Positions 37,302-48,350 of a DNA stretch of 64,000 nucleotides are shown here, one piece after another; position 1 is the first letter of the stretch, and each line of letters starts with the position of its first letter. Both the position numbers and the translations under genes were made by a program. Below the pieces are notes generated by a model that was not told the DNA's origin, searched no databases, and saw only the letters and a list, made by a program, of their open reading frames with translations. Source of the stretch: Vitis vinifera (Eukaryota > Streptophyta > Magnoliopsida > Vitales > Vitaceae); contig NC_081815.1 in NCBI RefSeq assembly GCF_030704535.1, forward strand, positions 1,441,001 to 1,505,000, written 5' to 3'.

Positions 37302-37627
37302 GGCTATGTTTGGTTCCCAGAAAATTTGAAGGAAAATGTAAGGGAAAGAAAATGCAAAGGAAAAACAGAAGGAAAGAAAAAGTGAAGGAAAATAAAAAAA
37401 TAGATTAAAAGTTAATAAATTATTATTTTTGTTACTTCAAACTCATTTTATTTATTTTAACTCATCAATATAAAGATTAAATAATTTAAAAATACATAAG
37501 TTTTTAATTAGTTTTAATCATATTTGATTTTCTTTGATATTTTTCATAAGACAACCAAACATAAAAAAATCATTTTCCTTTGCATTTTTTTTCTTTTCTT
37601 AGTATTTTCCAGGAACCAAACATAACC
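37302..37627. mobile_element. Tourist-like MITE (PIF/Harbinger type), 326 bp, TTA target duplication
   Basis: TTA stands on both sides (37299-37301, 37628-37630). The ends are inverted repeats: GGCTATGTTTGGTTCCCAG on the left and GGTTATGTTTGGTTCCTGG read from the right, with 3 differences over about 24 bp. A three-base TTA/TAA duplication is the mark of PIF/Harbinger insertion. The interior is AT-rich and non-coding. The same UGT sequence without the insertion is seen near 44857. Confidence 0.88.
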
Positions 37628-38417
37628 TTAACAAGTCCCGGTTCTCGGCTCTCTCGCTATCGTTCACCTTCGCCGGAAGCAACCCCATCGGAACGACAGG
37701 CTTTTGGTAGAGCTTTTCGAGGAGACTCAATGAATCACCCTCTAACCCGGCGCAGCTCCTGATAGCCACGAATCGGCAGCCTTCAATCACCTTTGCCAAT
37801 CGGAAGAAATCGGGAGCTTCAGGGTCCATGCAGTCATGGATGCCAATCACCTCGTAGAGCCTGTAAGCGACGGTGGACGGAAACGGGATCCACTCAGGAA
37901 CCACGGTTAAGTCCTCCACATGCTGTTGGTCGCGGCGGATCAGCTTCGCCGGCGGGCCCATGAAAGCGAGTGAGCAGGCAGCCAATATGCTGAAGAAGAC
38001 TGAGTTGATACCGAGTCAAGAGGCGATTGGGGGCAACCAGTGAGGAGCAAAGTCATAGATGAGCCAGTTGACATCGGAGTTCTGTAGAAACTCAGTGAGA
38101 GGGAGTTGGAGCTGGTCGTAGGCTCGTTTCAGATTCGGGAATAGGTGGAATGGCAACTCGGAGGTGGACTCGGCGGAGTCGGGCAAGCCATGGACGGCAG
38201 GCAGAGGCAGTGGCAGTCGTACCATGGTTACAAGTGAGGATAAATTTGGAATTTGAGAGAGGCGACGAAGGTTTTTAGGGGTGGAGAGGAAGGAAATGCG
38301 GTGACCCCTTTGAACTAAGTGGCTGGAGAGATGAAGAAAAGGTAAGAAGTGGCCAAAGGCCAGCCATGGGAACACAGCTATGTGAAGCTTCTGATGCTCT
38401 TTCTTCATCTCATCCAT

Positions 38418-39990
38418 GGCAATGGAGTTGTGAGTTGTGAGAGAAATGATCAAGATTCAAAACTTTGGGTAGAGCAGTGATGTGAAGTTGCAGAAAGAGT
38501 TGTCGACTTGTGCTCATCATCAAAGGAGCAGCGCACCATGGATGGATGTCCCGCTGTACTTTTATTGGACCCTTATCGTTAAATCCTATCACTCATCCCC
38601 GCAATGGTAAGCCAAGGGGAAAAAGTGTGTTTTGGTGAGAGGGTTTTGAAAAAAGAAAGAAAAAGGAAGATAAAATCCTTTAAAAAATAATTAAAATTTT
38701 CATTTCATCATCTCTCCTGTTAAACAAATATTCGATTTTTATATTAAAATATAAAAAATTTGATTTAATTAAAATTTTATTTTCAAATTATTTAATCTTT
38801 ACATCAGATAATTAAAATAAGTTAAATGACTTTTAAATAACATATGAAAATAATTTATTAATTAAATTTTTTTTTTCTTCCAATTTTTTCTTCTTAGAGA
38901 CACAACTTTTCCCATGAGAAAAGGTAGGATCTTAATTATTGAGCGTGGCGGTGAGATTTTGAAATGAAAATTGATGGTCCTTGGAAACTATTACCCGACT
39001 TGAAATAGTTTTCTATATGCTAAAATGATTAAATGAAATAATTTTTTTTGAGATTTTAAAAAAAAATATATATTGTTTTTGGGAATAAAATTGAGATATC
39101 TTCAATTATATTTTAAAAGTGTTTCAAAAAATAATTTACAAGAATTAATTTTTTTTTACATTATACATTATGTGCACAAAATTCATGAAAAATAATTAAA
39201 TTTTTTTTTTTCAATGTTTTCAGAATTGGATTAATCATTAAATTGAAAAGTTATGGATTTATGGTTCAATAGTTTGATTGATAGTTAAATCGCGATTGAA
39301 CTGGTGATGTAATAAATATATAATTTATATATTATATAAAATTAAAATTATTTATAAAATTTAATATTAAAAAATAATAATAATTCATTTTTATATAATT
39401 CATTTTATCAAATTAAATTGGTAATAATAAATATAAATATATTAATATTTTAAATTTTATTAATTAAAATAATACACATATAATATTTTAAAGAAAAATT
39501 ATATGTTTAAAATTGTATATTTTTTATTTTATAATATTTAAAAACATTATATTATTCTCATAAATATTATTATATAATAAGTATAATTATTTAAGGGTTT
39601 TAAATAATAAAAATTTGAAAGAAGCATTACTTTCCAAATCCCAATAGTCTAACAATGCTTTTGATAAGTTGGAGGTCCGAGGGTGAGTCCTCAGACAAAC
39701 AGAAAAAAAAAAAAAAAGCTCATGGATCATAAGCAATAGGGCCTATGAGGCTTGGCTTGGATGGAATAATTAGATAATTCAAAAATTAAGTTTATTCTAT
39801 TAATGTTTCCATAAATTACAATATTATTAGAGAAATTTTCATGTGTGACAAAATAATATTGTTAGAATCACTTTAAAAAATTCAAAACTATATTATGAAA
39901 AAAAAAAAAAAAAAACAATTATGCCACTGTAAACCTCATTTTTTTGTGTAGTTTTTTTATTATTTTTGTAGCACTTTGCTGTCAGCGTGT
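38418..39990. other. Duplicated UGT 5' flank, AT-rich
   Basis: 38590-38640 (ggtaagccaagggg then GTGTTTTGGTG) matches 49690-49740 and, less well, 51120-51160. 38660-38896 is a decayed copy of the Tourist-like family, in the same place relative to the gene as the one at 49750-50033. 38931-39030 matches 51415-51530. No gene is seen. Confidence 0.5.
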
Positions 39991-40119
39991 TTTAGAGTGG
40001 GGGACGACTGTGAGTTACATGCATGGGACATGTGCCAAGACACCACCACCTTGCCATGGTGGTAGTTGAGATGGGGACTCCTTTTGAACAGATGACAGAG
40101 GAGTGGGTGGTGAGCAGTA

Positions 40120-41241
40120 AAATTGGTGAAGACTGGAGGTGAAAGAAAAACAGAGCATGGGTGGGCTGTTTTGAGGGGGTACCAGCTATGAAGAAGGGAG
40201 GGAGAAAAACGAGCAGCGGAGGGGGATTTTTCTGGGAGAAAAATCTGGAGAGTGGGTGCTGGGTTTTTGTGGCAGCTGAGGGATTTTAGAAAGAAAAAGA
40301 AGAAGAGAGGTGAGCTGAAATTTGGGGGGGCGGTGGGGGAACGCGTCTGAAAATAGAGCAAGAGGAGAGGTGGAGTGAAAACGGGGAGAACGGTTTTTTT
40401 GAAAGAAAACAGAGCAAGAGGAAGGTTGTCCACGGGTGAGCGGTTTTTGAGGGAGGCGCCTGAAAACAGAGCAAGGGGAGAGCTGGAAGGAGAAACGGAG
40501 GACGTTTTTTTTAAGGAAAAAACAGGCAGCAACTGGAGAGAGAGATCTAGGAGAAAAACGGAGCACTTGAAGCCAAGTGTGCTTGGCTCAAGAGGAGACA
40601 CCCATGTTCATTGTGAACCGTGTATTTTCTTATTTTTGGATGCCATTTTACCTGATGTCTCTGTTAACTTTTGGGTCGTTCTTGCTGGTCCTTCCATGTT
40701 CGTTTCCTTGGCTTACCTTGAAAACTGGTGAGGTTTTTTTTATCATGTTCATTGCGGGGCATTCTGAAGATCAACGCATTTGCTCTACTGGGTGTCATAT
40801 CTGCATTGTATTTGTTTTTGGCTTTTGCCTATTCTGTTCTTCTTTGCAACATACATATATATATATATATAAAATGAAAGATATGGTAGTGTGCTCGATG
40901 GGAGTGAACAGAGTAGGGCAGTCCCACATAGATTTTGTTGGGGAACGGATTTAAAAGTATGGAAATCACACCCCTTTTTTTTAGGTTTCTAGGATTTTTG
41001 AGTTTCGGGCTAGGTGGGTTTCTTCTTTTGGTTGGTTTTGCCACTCCAAATGGCTCTCGTTCCACACTTTTTGATTCACGTTCAGCATTTCTCTACTTAG
41101 GCCTATGTTTGGTGGCTGGGAATTTATAAGAAACTGATTTTAGGATCTGGGTATTTGGTTATATGAGATGATCTTAAGAACTGTTTGAGGTTTCTACAAA
41201 CTGCCTTGCATTTTCATATTATAAACCCAACACCTCTGGTT
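40120..41241. repeat. Purine-rich region with imperfect tandem repeats; no gene
   Basis: Copies of a motif around gaaaacaGAGCAAGAGGA recur near 40350, 40408 and 40465, with looser echoes at 40150 and 40555, about 55 bp apart. The complementary strand is open for about 200 codons, but the translation is a low-complexity Ser/Pro/Leu/Phe string. A (TA)n run lies at 40855-40872. Further right is AT-moderate sequence with no recognised feature. Confidence 0.45.
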
Positions 41242-42214
41242 TGTTGGAAATGAGTTTGAAAAAATAATAATTGAGCAACTTGGGGCTTAATTAAAAGTGT
41301 GACCCACATTCCGAAAATGTCGGGACCATGCACCAACGCGTTCTCCTCCGTAAGAGTATAACGTGGTATATTTATTTGTTCAAATCCATTAAGTATTGAA
41401 TGAGAAAATTGACTCCAAAGTCACCCACTTGAAATTATATATTTAAGGAAACTTGGTATAAACTTACCATAAACACTTTATCCCACGTAGGAAGGAAGTG
41501 TGAGGGGAATGTGAAGAGTTTATATATTGAATTTTTGCACTATAGGAACGGCCCAAGGGGCACCCTAAGTTTGTAAAGGGGAGGACCTACATGGGTGTAG
41601 GCTTGTGTGGGTTTAACCCACACGGGCGCAGCCGCCCGGGCCCATGGGTCTTGGGCTTGGGCTTGCTATATATATATATAATTTTTGGGCAAAAATCATT
41701 TAAGTTTCTGGGTCGGGGTTATCCGTTGGCTTTTCATAATTAAGATTCATTGTTAGAGTGTGCCTATTCCGAACAGGTTCATGACTATTCCAAACAGGTA
41801 CGTGTCTATTCCGAATAGGTTTATACCTATTCTAAACAGACACTAGGAAGTCTATAAATAGACTTTCTACCTCGGCATTAATAAAATAAAAAAAAAATTC
41901 AATCAATTCCTGCATATTTCTCTCTCTCCTCTTTGCATCCTTTGTCAGTTCGAGTACAAAATACAAGTTGTGTTCGTGGTGTTCTACAGATTGAAGTGCT
42001 GCTTTTGTAGAACTGAAAATCCGTTCTATCTTGGGAGACATTTATTCACTACTTGAGCACCAGAGAGGGAATAAAATTGTCTTAAAGAAACAGTGTTGTC
42101 ATTGGGCTCGAATTCATAGAATTAAAGTAAGTTCTGTAATTTCATTTATTTTATTTACATACTTATTTAATGTTTACTTAAAGTATAAACTGTAAAAAGA
42201 TTTTATTGTTAACA
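41242..42214. mobile_element. Solo LTR of an LTR retrotransposon (family not assigned), 973 bp
   Basis: Begins TGTTGG and ends GTTAACA, with the five-base target duplication TGGTT directly outside both ends (41237-41241, 42215-42219). Inside are four diverged 20-bp repeats around tattccgaacagg (41760-41845), a TATA box (tctataaata at 41851) and AATAAA-like signals near 41880, the normal order of a promoter-bearing LTR. No internal coding part adjoins, so it is a solo LTR left by recombination. Its age cannot be set from paired LTRs; the perfect target duplication argues against great age. Confidence 0.75.
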
Positions 42215-42219
42215 TGGTT

Positions 42220-43980
42220 TGCTTTTTGCATCTACTCCCCTTCATTTTTATGTAATTCACCATTCTCTTCCTCTACAAAGAATCAAACATGGCATTCACA
42301 ATTTGAAAAGCTTGACCCATCAAAAACAATACATCGAGGCCCTCAAACGCACCACACAAGAGCCACGTGTCATCCTTTTTCTTTTTTCTTTTTCCTTCTT
42401 TTGATATTAAAATTTTATTTATTTTTTATTTTTTATTTCTCCATTCTCCAATAATTCATCAAAATTCCAATTTTTAAATTTAATTTTCAAGATTTTAATT
42501 TTAATTTAATTTTCAAAACTCCAATTTTTAAGTTTAATTTTCAAAACTTCAATTTTTAAATCTAATTTTCAAAAATCTAATTTTCCAAACTTTAATTTTC
42601 AAATTTAAATTTTAAAATTTCAAATTTTAAATAATTTTCCAAAACTTCAATTTTCAAAATTCTCAAATTCATTTATTTAATAATAATAATAATAATTATT
42701 ATTATTATATTTATTTATTTATTTTTTAAATTCCACTATCAAATAATTCTTCAAAATTCCATTTTCTTAAATTTAGTTTTCAAACTTCCATTTTAAAAAT
42801 TTTTTGAAATTTCGATTATTAAATTTAATTTTTTAAACTTCCATTTTTAATTAATTATTCAAATTTTAATTTTCACATTTATTTATTTAATTATTGCTAT
42901 TATTATTATTTTATTTTATTTTTTTATTTTTAAATTACATTCTCAAATAATTCTTCAAATTTTCATTTTTTTTAAATTTAATCTTCAAGATTTCCATTTT
43001 CAAATAATTCTTTTTTAAAATTTCAAATAATTTCAGAACTTTAATTTTCTTTCAAATAATCTTAATTTCACTCCAATTTTCAAATATTTTTTTAATTAAC
43101 CACTTTTTATCCTTACTAAAAATTCTATTTTTAAATAAACTTGCTATATTTCCTTTCAGGGAAGCACCATAAATTTTCTTCGATTTTAAAATAATTTTCC
43201 GTTTTTCTTGATTTCTAACAAGCATGAAGACAATTTTCATAATTCCAAAATAATGGAATTTGTGGGATTAATTTATACAAAATCAATTGGGCTTTGGTGG
43301 GGCCCAACATTCATAACATTTGTTTTTAAAATAATTTAAGTGAATTGTATAGTTAATATTGTTTGATTTTGATTGGTTTTATGTGAAATATTTTACACTT
43401 ATCATTGTACACCAACCTTGTTTCATGATAACACTTTATTATATGTTGTCAAGCTACGATCTTATTCCTACTTTGCTTATTCCTATGCATGATTCGTTTT
43501 ATTATTTGATCTATGATCATTTTGATATTTGTTGATTTCTTTATCAATTATCACACTTACTTCACCTTATTTAGTAGAAACCAATTTTTAAGAGCTTAGA
43601 GGATCCTACGATTTTTATCGTACATTTCCAATAAGTAATCTGATCTTACCTTCAAATTCTGATATTATCTTCAATTAGACAATTTTTCTTAAAACTTCAC
43701 TAAGAAACACAATATCAAATTTGCTTATTATACGTTCTCCTTATATACCTCAAAAACCTAAGGGTTCCTTTGTTAGGTTTGTCCATGAAAGGTGAGTCAA
43801 AGCCTAAGATCAAGTCGAAAGGCATAGTTGATGGGTAATAAGTGAATATTCTTGTATTATCCCTTGTTAGTCTCGAAAAATCGAAAAGCAACCCCATTTT
43901 TCACCTTAAATTAATCAAAATAAGTAAAATTTCTTGCTTTTTGTAAATGAGTAGATTTAATAACTAGGGGTCTATGGCTA
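42220..43980. mobile_element. Decayed LTR-type non-coding repeat, copy 1
   Basis: A T-rich internal part (42400-43240) is built of loose repeats around aatttttaaatttaattttcaaa. The right part carries gagcttagaggatcctacga (43594) followed by a run that reappears in inverted orientation at about 52695-52755. The edge near 43978 (ggggtctatggc) mirrors the edge near 52489 (ctatggacccc). No coding capacity is left and the family is not assigned. It appears broken and old. Confidence 0.4.
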
Positions 43981-44257
43981 ACTGATATAAAATAATTTAA
44001 ATAAAAAATATACAAAATCTAATCATTAATAACCCTGAATTAAAATTAAGAAAATTATCTTCAAAAGAATATGTGCTAATAGCATATTATAAAATAATGA
44101 GTAAACTAAAAATAAAAGAAAGTAAAAAAAAAAGAAGATGGAGAGAATTTGAGACGATGTTTTTTTAGAGAAGGATGTTAATACGTGGATGGAACAATGC
44201 TTTTATAAGCTTACGTAAAGAAAAAGTAGATATCTCCATTAACTTACTGTTAATAGA

Positions 44258-45643
44258 TCAAGTAGATTTAGTTACTACTGAGTCATTTTCAAGCACCCGA
44301 GTGAACTCATCTAAATATTTGGTTTGCAACTTCACATTTCCAAAGATTTCCCTCATTGCCCATGCATTTCTCCTAAGTTGCTCTCCTTCTTCTTCCACCA
44401 TAACTCGTTTTATTGACTTACTCACTGAGTCGCCTGTAAATGATCCATCTCGCTTGTCCCTCGGTACTTCCAACCCGACTCGCTTGCCTTCAAGGAGTCT
44501 TGCCACCAACCCCAGATCTGAAGAAGGCCCGGGGAAAAGAATCAGCACCCGACCCAACCCGAGAGCCTCGATCACGGAGCTCCATCCACAGTGGGTCAAG
44601 AATCCACGAACTGATGGGTGAGCCAAGATTTGCTTTTGTGGAGCCCAATTGGCCCAAACTAAACCACGACCTGAAACCCGACCCTCAAACCCGGTTATAA
44701 TCGGATCATCTTTGGTTTTAACCACCCAAATGAAGGGTAAGCCGGATTTCTCTATTCCAGATGCCAACTCGTTCATTTCGTCCTGACTCAGAGTCAACTC
44801 ACTACCGAGTGCAACGTAAAGGACGGAGTTTTCGGTTTTCTCGTCAAGCCATTGTCTTAACGAGCCCCAGCTCTCGTCTCCCTCGCTGTCGTTCACCTCC
44901 GTCGGAAGCAACCCTATCGGAACGACAGGCTTTTGGTAGAGATTTTCGAGGAGACTCAGTGAATCACCCTCTAACTCGGCGCAGCTCCTGGTAGCTACAA
45001 ATCGGCAGCCTTCAATCACCTTTGCCAATCGGAAGAAATCGGAAGCTTCCGAGTCCATGCAGTCCTGGATGCGGGTCACCTCGTGGATCCTGAAAGCGAC
45101 GGTGGACGGAAACGGGATCCACTCAGGAACCACGGTTAAGTTCTCCACCTGCTGTTGACAGCGGCGGAGAATCTCCTCCGGCGAGCCCATGAAAGCGAGT
45201 GTGCTGGCATTGAAAATGCTGAAGAAGACTGAGTTGATACCGAGTCGAGAGGCGATTGGGGGCAACCAGTGAGGAGCAAAGTCATAGATGAGCCAGTTGA
45301 CATCGGAGTTGTGTAGAAACTGAGTGAGAGGGAGTTGGAGCTGGTCGTAGGCTCGTTTCAGATAGGGGACTAGGTGGAAGGGCAACTCGGAGGTGGACTC
45401 GGCGGAGTCGGGCAAGCCATGGACGGGAGACAGAGGCAGTGGCACCATGGTTACAAGCGAGGATAAATTTGGAGCAATTTGAGAGAGGCGACGAAGGTTT
45501 TTAGGGGTGGAGAGGAAGGAAATGCGGTGACCCATTTGAACTAAGTGGTTGGAGAGATGAAGAAAAGGCAAGAAGTGGCCAAATGCCAGCCATGGGAACA
45601 CAGCTATGTGAAGCTTCTGATGCTCCTTCTTCATCTCATCCAT
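44258..45643 (-). CDS. UGT91-like UDP-glycosyltransferase, intact, 461 aa
   Basis: The frame is open from MDEMKKEHQKLHIAVFPWLA (ATG 45643) to a stop at 44258; an in-frame ATG 11 codons earlier (45676) is possible, but the family usually begins close to the LHIAVFPWLAFGH block. The likely catalytic His is H23 and its Asp partner D121 (LIYDFAPHW). The donor-binding PSPG box spans about 333-377, starting WAPQKQILAHPS and including THCGWSSVIEALG. Length is normal for the family and no intron is present. UGT91 members add a sugar, often rhamnose, to an existing sugar on flavonoids, saponins or other small molecules in the cytosol; the substrate here cannot be read from sequence. The last PSPG residue, Gln in most family members and in the broken copy at 57852-59176, is Leu here. 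It is the only intact member of a four-copy array. Confidence 0.92.
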   Translation of the reverse strand: MDEMKKEHQKLHIAVFPWLAFGHFLPFLHLSNHLVQMGHRISFLSTPKNLRRLSQIAPNLSSLVTMVPLPLSPVHGLPDSAESTSELPFHLVPYLKRAYDQLQLPLTQFLHNSDVNWLIYDFAPHWLPPIASRLGINSVFFSIFNASTLAFMGSPEEILRRCQQQVENLTVVPEWIPFPSTVAFRIHEVTRIQDCMDSEASDFFRLAKVIEGCRFVATRSCAELEGDSLSLLENLYQKPVVPIGLLPTEVNDSEGDESWGSLRQWLDEKTENSVLYVALGSELTLSQDEMNELASGIEKSGLPFIWVVKTKDDPIITGFEGRVSGRGLVWANWAPQKQILAHPSVRGFLTHCGWSSVIEALGLGRVLILFPGPSSDLGLVARLLEGKRVGLEVPRDKRDGSFTGDSVSKSIKRVMVEEEGEQLRRNAWAMREIFGNVKLQTKYLDEFTRVLENDSVVTKST

Positions 45644-45835
45644 GGCAATGGGGTTGTGAGTTGTGAGAGAAATCAAGATTCAAGACTTCTGGGTAGCGCA
45701 GTGATGTGAGGCTGAAAAGGAGTTGTTATCGCCATCCAAGGAGCACTATACCGAACGAGGGATGTCCCACCACAGCTTTGTTCTTTGGTGCCCATTGTTA
45801 TTTTGGGTACCCACCCAGACTCCAGTAATAAAGTG

Positions 45836-45843
45836 ACACGTGT
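45836..45843. promoter_or_regulatory. G-box / ABRE-like palindrome ACACGTGT
   Basis: Lies about 195 bp upstream of the ATG of the intact UGT. I did not find it at the matching place upstream of the broken copies. CACGTG cores bind bZIP and bHLH factors in abscisic-acid, light and jasmonate responses. Function is inference. Confidence 0.4.
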
Positions 45844-46129
45844 AAAGTGTATTCAAGTAACTTATCAAACCGACAAGATGAATTATTGATCGGAAATAAT
45901 CACATGCATATCAATCATATCTACATATTATAACTTTTTTATAATTTATTATTAAATATCAAATATAATTTCTTATTTAATGAACAATAAAACATTTATT
46001 TAAAGAAAAAAAAAAAGCTACCGAGTTACCCTTATACTCTCACTATTCAAACATATAAAAAGGGTACTAATTTAATATGAAAATTAGGTCAACTAATGCA
46101 TTGAAAAAAATGGGGATGTGTTTTGATAA

Positions 46130-46914
46130 AACACATTTGAATGTCAAGTTCAAAACTTTTTGAGGAAGAAAAGAAAAAAATTTGTATTCCTTGATGAAGA
46201 TCAAGGATTTCAAGTGATTATAAGTGTCAAAAGTAATATTTGATTGTTTTTTTTATTTAAATATGAATTATGTAGGTAGAAATGTTATGTTAAATAATAA
46301 ATATGTAATAATTTTATAATTTTTTATGAGCTTATTATTAATCAAATGAGGATGATTTAATATTATGTTATCAAATTACTATTAATATTTTTATATTATT
46401 TTTTTTGTGTGTTGATAGATTAGATTTGAAGATGAAGTTTTATGTCTTGCAAAGGGAAAACAAGAATTTTTGTTTCTTAAGAAGATATCATATGAAGGAT
46501 TTCAAGTGATTACAACTGTTAAATGTAACATTTGATATGTTTTTTTTGTTTATTTAAATATAAATTTTGAAAGTAACAATGTCATGTTAAATAGCATTTA
46601 AATATGCAATGATTCGATTTAGATTTTAAATTTTTTATGAGTTATTATTAATCAAATTGAGACAATTTAGTCATTTGTCATGAAATTGTCATCAATATTT
46701 TATATCATTTTTTTGTGTATTCATATATTAAATTTGAAGATGAAGTTTTATATATCTTGAAGAAGGAAAATAAGAATTTTTGTTTCTCAAGAAGATATTA
46801 TATTAAGGATTCCAAGTTATTACAAGTATTAAATGTAAAATTTGATTCTTTTTTTTTTAATTTAAATATAAATTTTGTAGGTAGAAATGTCGTGTTAAAA
46901 AGCAATTGTTTTAA
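46130..46914. repeat. Tandem repeat, about 300 bp unit, three copies
   Basis: Units begin near 46130, 46433 and 46739. Shared landmarks are gatgaagttttat, aagaatttttgtttct(t/c)aagaagatat, aaggatt(t/c)caagt-attaca, and a closing part with attattaatcaaat. A fourth unit is split: its left part ends near 46914 and its right part resumes near 47885-47960, with the minisatellite between them. Confidence 0.7.
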
Positions 46915-47884
46915 ATATGTGAGAGGGGATATGAACAATGTGAGAGATAGTATAAATAGTATGAGAGAAGGTATAAGCAATGTGAGAAGGTGTACAAAAA
47001 ATGTGAAAAGGGTATAAACAATGTAAGACAATGTACAAACAATGTGATAAGGAGTACGAATAATGTGAGAGGGGGTATAACAATATGAGATGAGATACGG
47101 ACAGTGTCAGAGAATGTACGAACATTGTAAAAGATGATATAAACAATGTGAGATGAAATACGAACAGTATGAGAGAAGGTATGAACATTGTAAAAGATGA
47201 TATAAACAATGTGAGATGAGATACGAACAGTGTGAAAAAAGGTACGAGCATTGTAAAAGATTATAACAAATAATATGAGAGATGGTACGAACAATGTGAG
47301 AAATGATACAAACAATGTAAGAGAGTACAAATAATGTGAGATGAGGTACGAATAATGTGATAAATGATACAAACAATGTAAGAGAGTACAAATAGTATGA
47401 ACAATGTGAGAGAGGTACAAACAATGTGAGAGATGATATGAATATTGTAAAAGATTGTATGAACATTGTGAGAGATTGTACAAACATTATAAGAAATAGT
47501 ACGAACATTGTGAGATGGTGTACAAATATTGTGAGATAGAGTATGAATAATGTGAGAGATAGTACAAACATAATGAGAGATGGTACAAAGATTGTAATAG
47601 AGACTATGAACAATGTGAAAAAGGGTTGAACATTATGAGATGGGGTACAAAGAATGTGAGAGATGATATGAATATTGTAAGAGATTGTATGAACATTGTG
47701 AGAGATTGTACAAACATTATAAGAAATAATACGAACATTGTGAGATAGAGTATGAACAATGTGAGAGATAGTACAAACATAATGAGAGATGGTACAAAGA
47801 TTGTAATAGAGACTATGAACAATGTGAAAAAAGGTTGAACATTGTGAGAGAGTGTACAAACAATGTAAGAGGGGTATGAACAAT
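46915..47884. repeat. 21-bp minisatellite, about 46 copies
   Basis: Consensus is near gaacaatgtgagagatggta plus one base, with most copies 21 bp and some 20. Higher-order duplication is visible: a 63-bp block repeats at about 47110 and 47173, and a block of roughly 190-240 bp starting gagagatgatatgaatattg repeats near 47420 and 47659. Because 21 is a multiple of three, long low-complexity frames stay open on the minus strand; these are not genes. Confidence 0.85.
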
Positions 47885-47992
47885 TTTATTAAACAAATTA
47901 AAATAATTTAATTATTTGTTATCAAATTCAATATTTTTATATCATTTTTTTTTTTGTATTTAGGGATTATAAAATATTATTATTATCCTTAT

Positions 47993-48012
47993 TATATATA
48001 TATATATATAAA
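47993..48012. repeat. (TA)n microsatellite
   Basis: A run of TA dinucleotides. Similar runs occur at 33710-33726, 41666-41680, 55581-55600, 56111-56136 and 61253-61268. Confidence 0.8.
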
Positions 48013-48154
48013 TGAAAGAATTTGAGAAATGATATGAAACATGTGAAACAAGGTATGAAATGATATAAAAATATTTATTTAAAAAAAAACCAAATTGATA
48101 ACAAGTATGACTAAATAATGTAATTTTCTAACTACTTTTTCTTTTATATTTCAG

Positions 48155-48350
48155 TTCCTTCATGGATATGATAGACAAAGGCAAAGGAAATGAATTCATC
48201 ATCGATTTGAAGGATGAAGACTTTGACTACCAATATGATAGTAATGTGAAAACTGAGTTTGATGAAGAGTCCATGTTAGGAATCTTCACATTTTTTTGTA
48301 CTCTTCCCAAAATTTCAAGTATTTTTATGTTTAAATTTTTTTGTGCATAA
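48155..48350 (+). other. Exon-like orphan segment
   Basis: A pyrimidine-rich tract ending cag at 48154 looks like a 3' splice site. It is followed by an open stretch opening MDMIDKGKGNEFIIDLKDED and staying acidic for about 45 residues before turning hydrophobic. Base composition is more balanced than the surroundings. No family is recognised and no partner exons were found. It may be a remnant exon of a decayed gene or transposon. Confidence 0.3.

Larger units (their letters stand above)
35792..38417 (-). pseudogene. UGT91-like glycosyltransferase pseudogene with two MITE insertions
   Basis: The start (38417) opens MDEMKKEHQKLHIAVFPWLA as in the intact copy at 44258-45643, and the 3' end with its stop is at 35792. 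The reading frame is broken in several ways: an Arg codon has become TGA (38016-38018), a 326-bp Tourist-like MITE interrupts it at 37302-37627, a single-base length change shifts the frame in the donor-binding (PSPG) region near 36965-36980, and an 899-bp hAT-type MITE sits at 35912-36810. Outside these, nucleotide similarity to the intact copy is very high along the whole length, so the duplication is fairly recent. It cannot make a working enzyme. Flanks on both sides are also shared with other copies. Confidence 0.9.

Noticed and set aside
39960-40601. Minus-strand open frame of 213 codons, Ser/Pro/Leu/Phe-rich
   Set aside because: It is the complement of a purine-rich repeat region, and overlapping frames are open too. 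There is no domain and no splice context.
44258-45676. Upstream ATG at 45676 as the UGT start
   Set aside because: It would add 11 residues (MISLTTHNPIA) not typical of the family; ATG 45643 is shared by all four copies and gives a normal N terminus. The upstream start is not excluded.
46895-47883. Long minus-strand open frames (up to 258 codons) rich in Ser, His, Leu, Phe, Val and Tyr
   Set aside because: They arise because a 21-bp repeat keeps frames open. The translation is a periodic low-complexity string in more than one frame and has no family resemblance.
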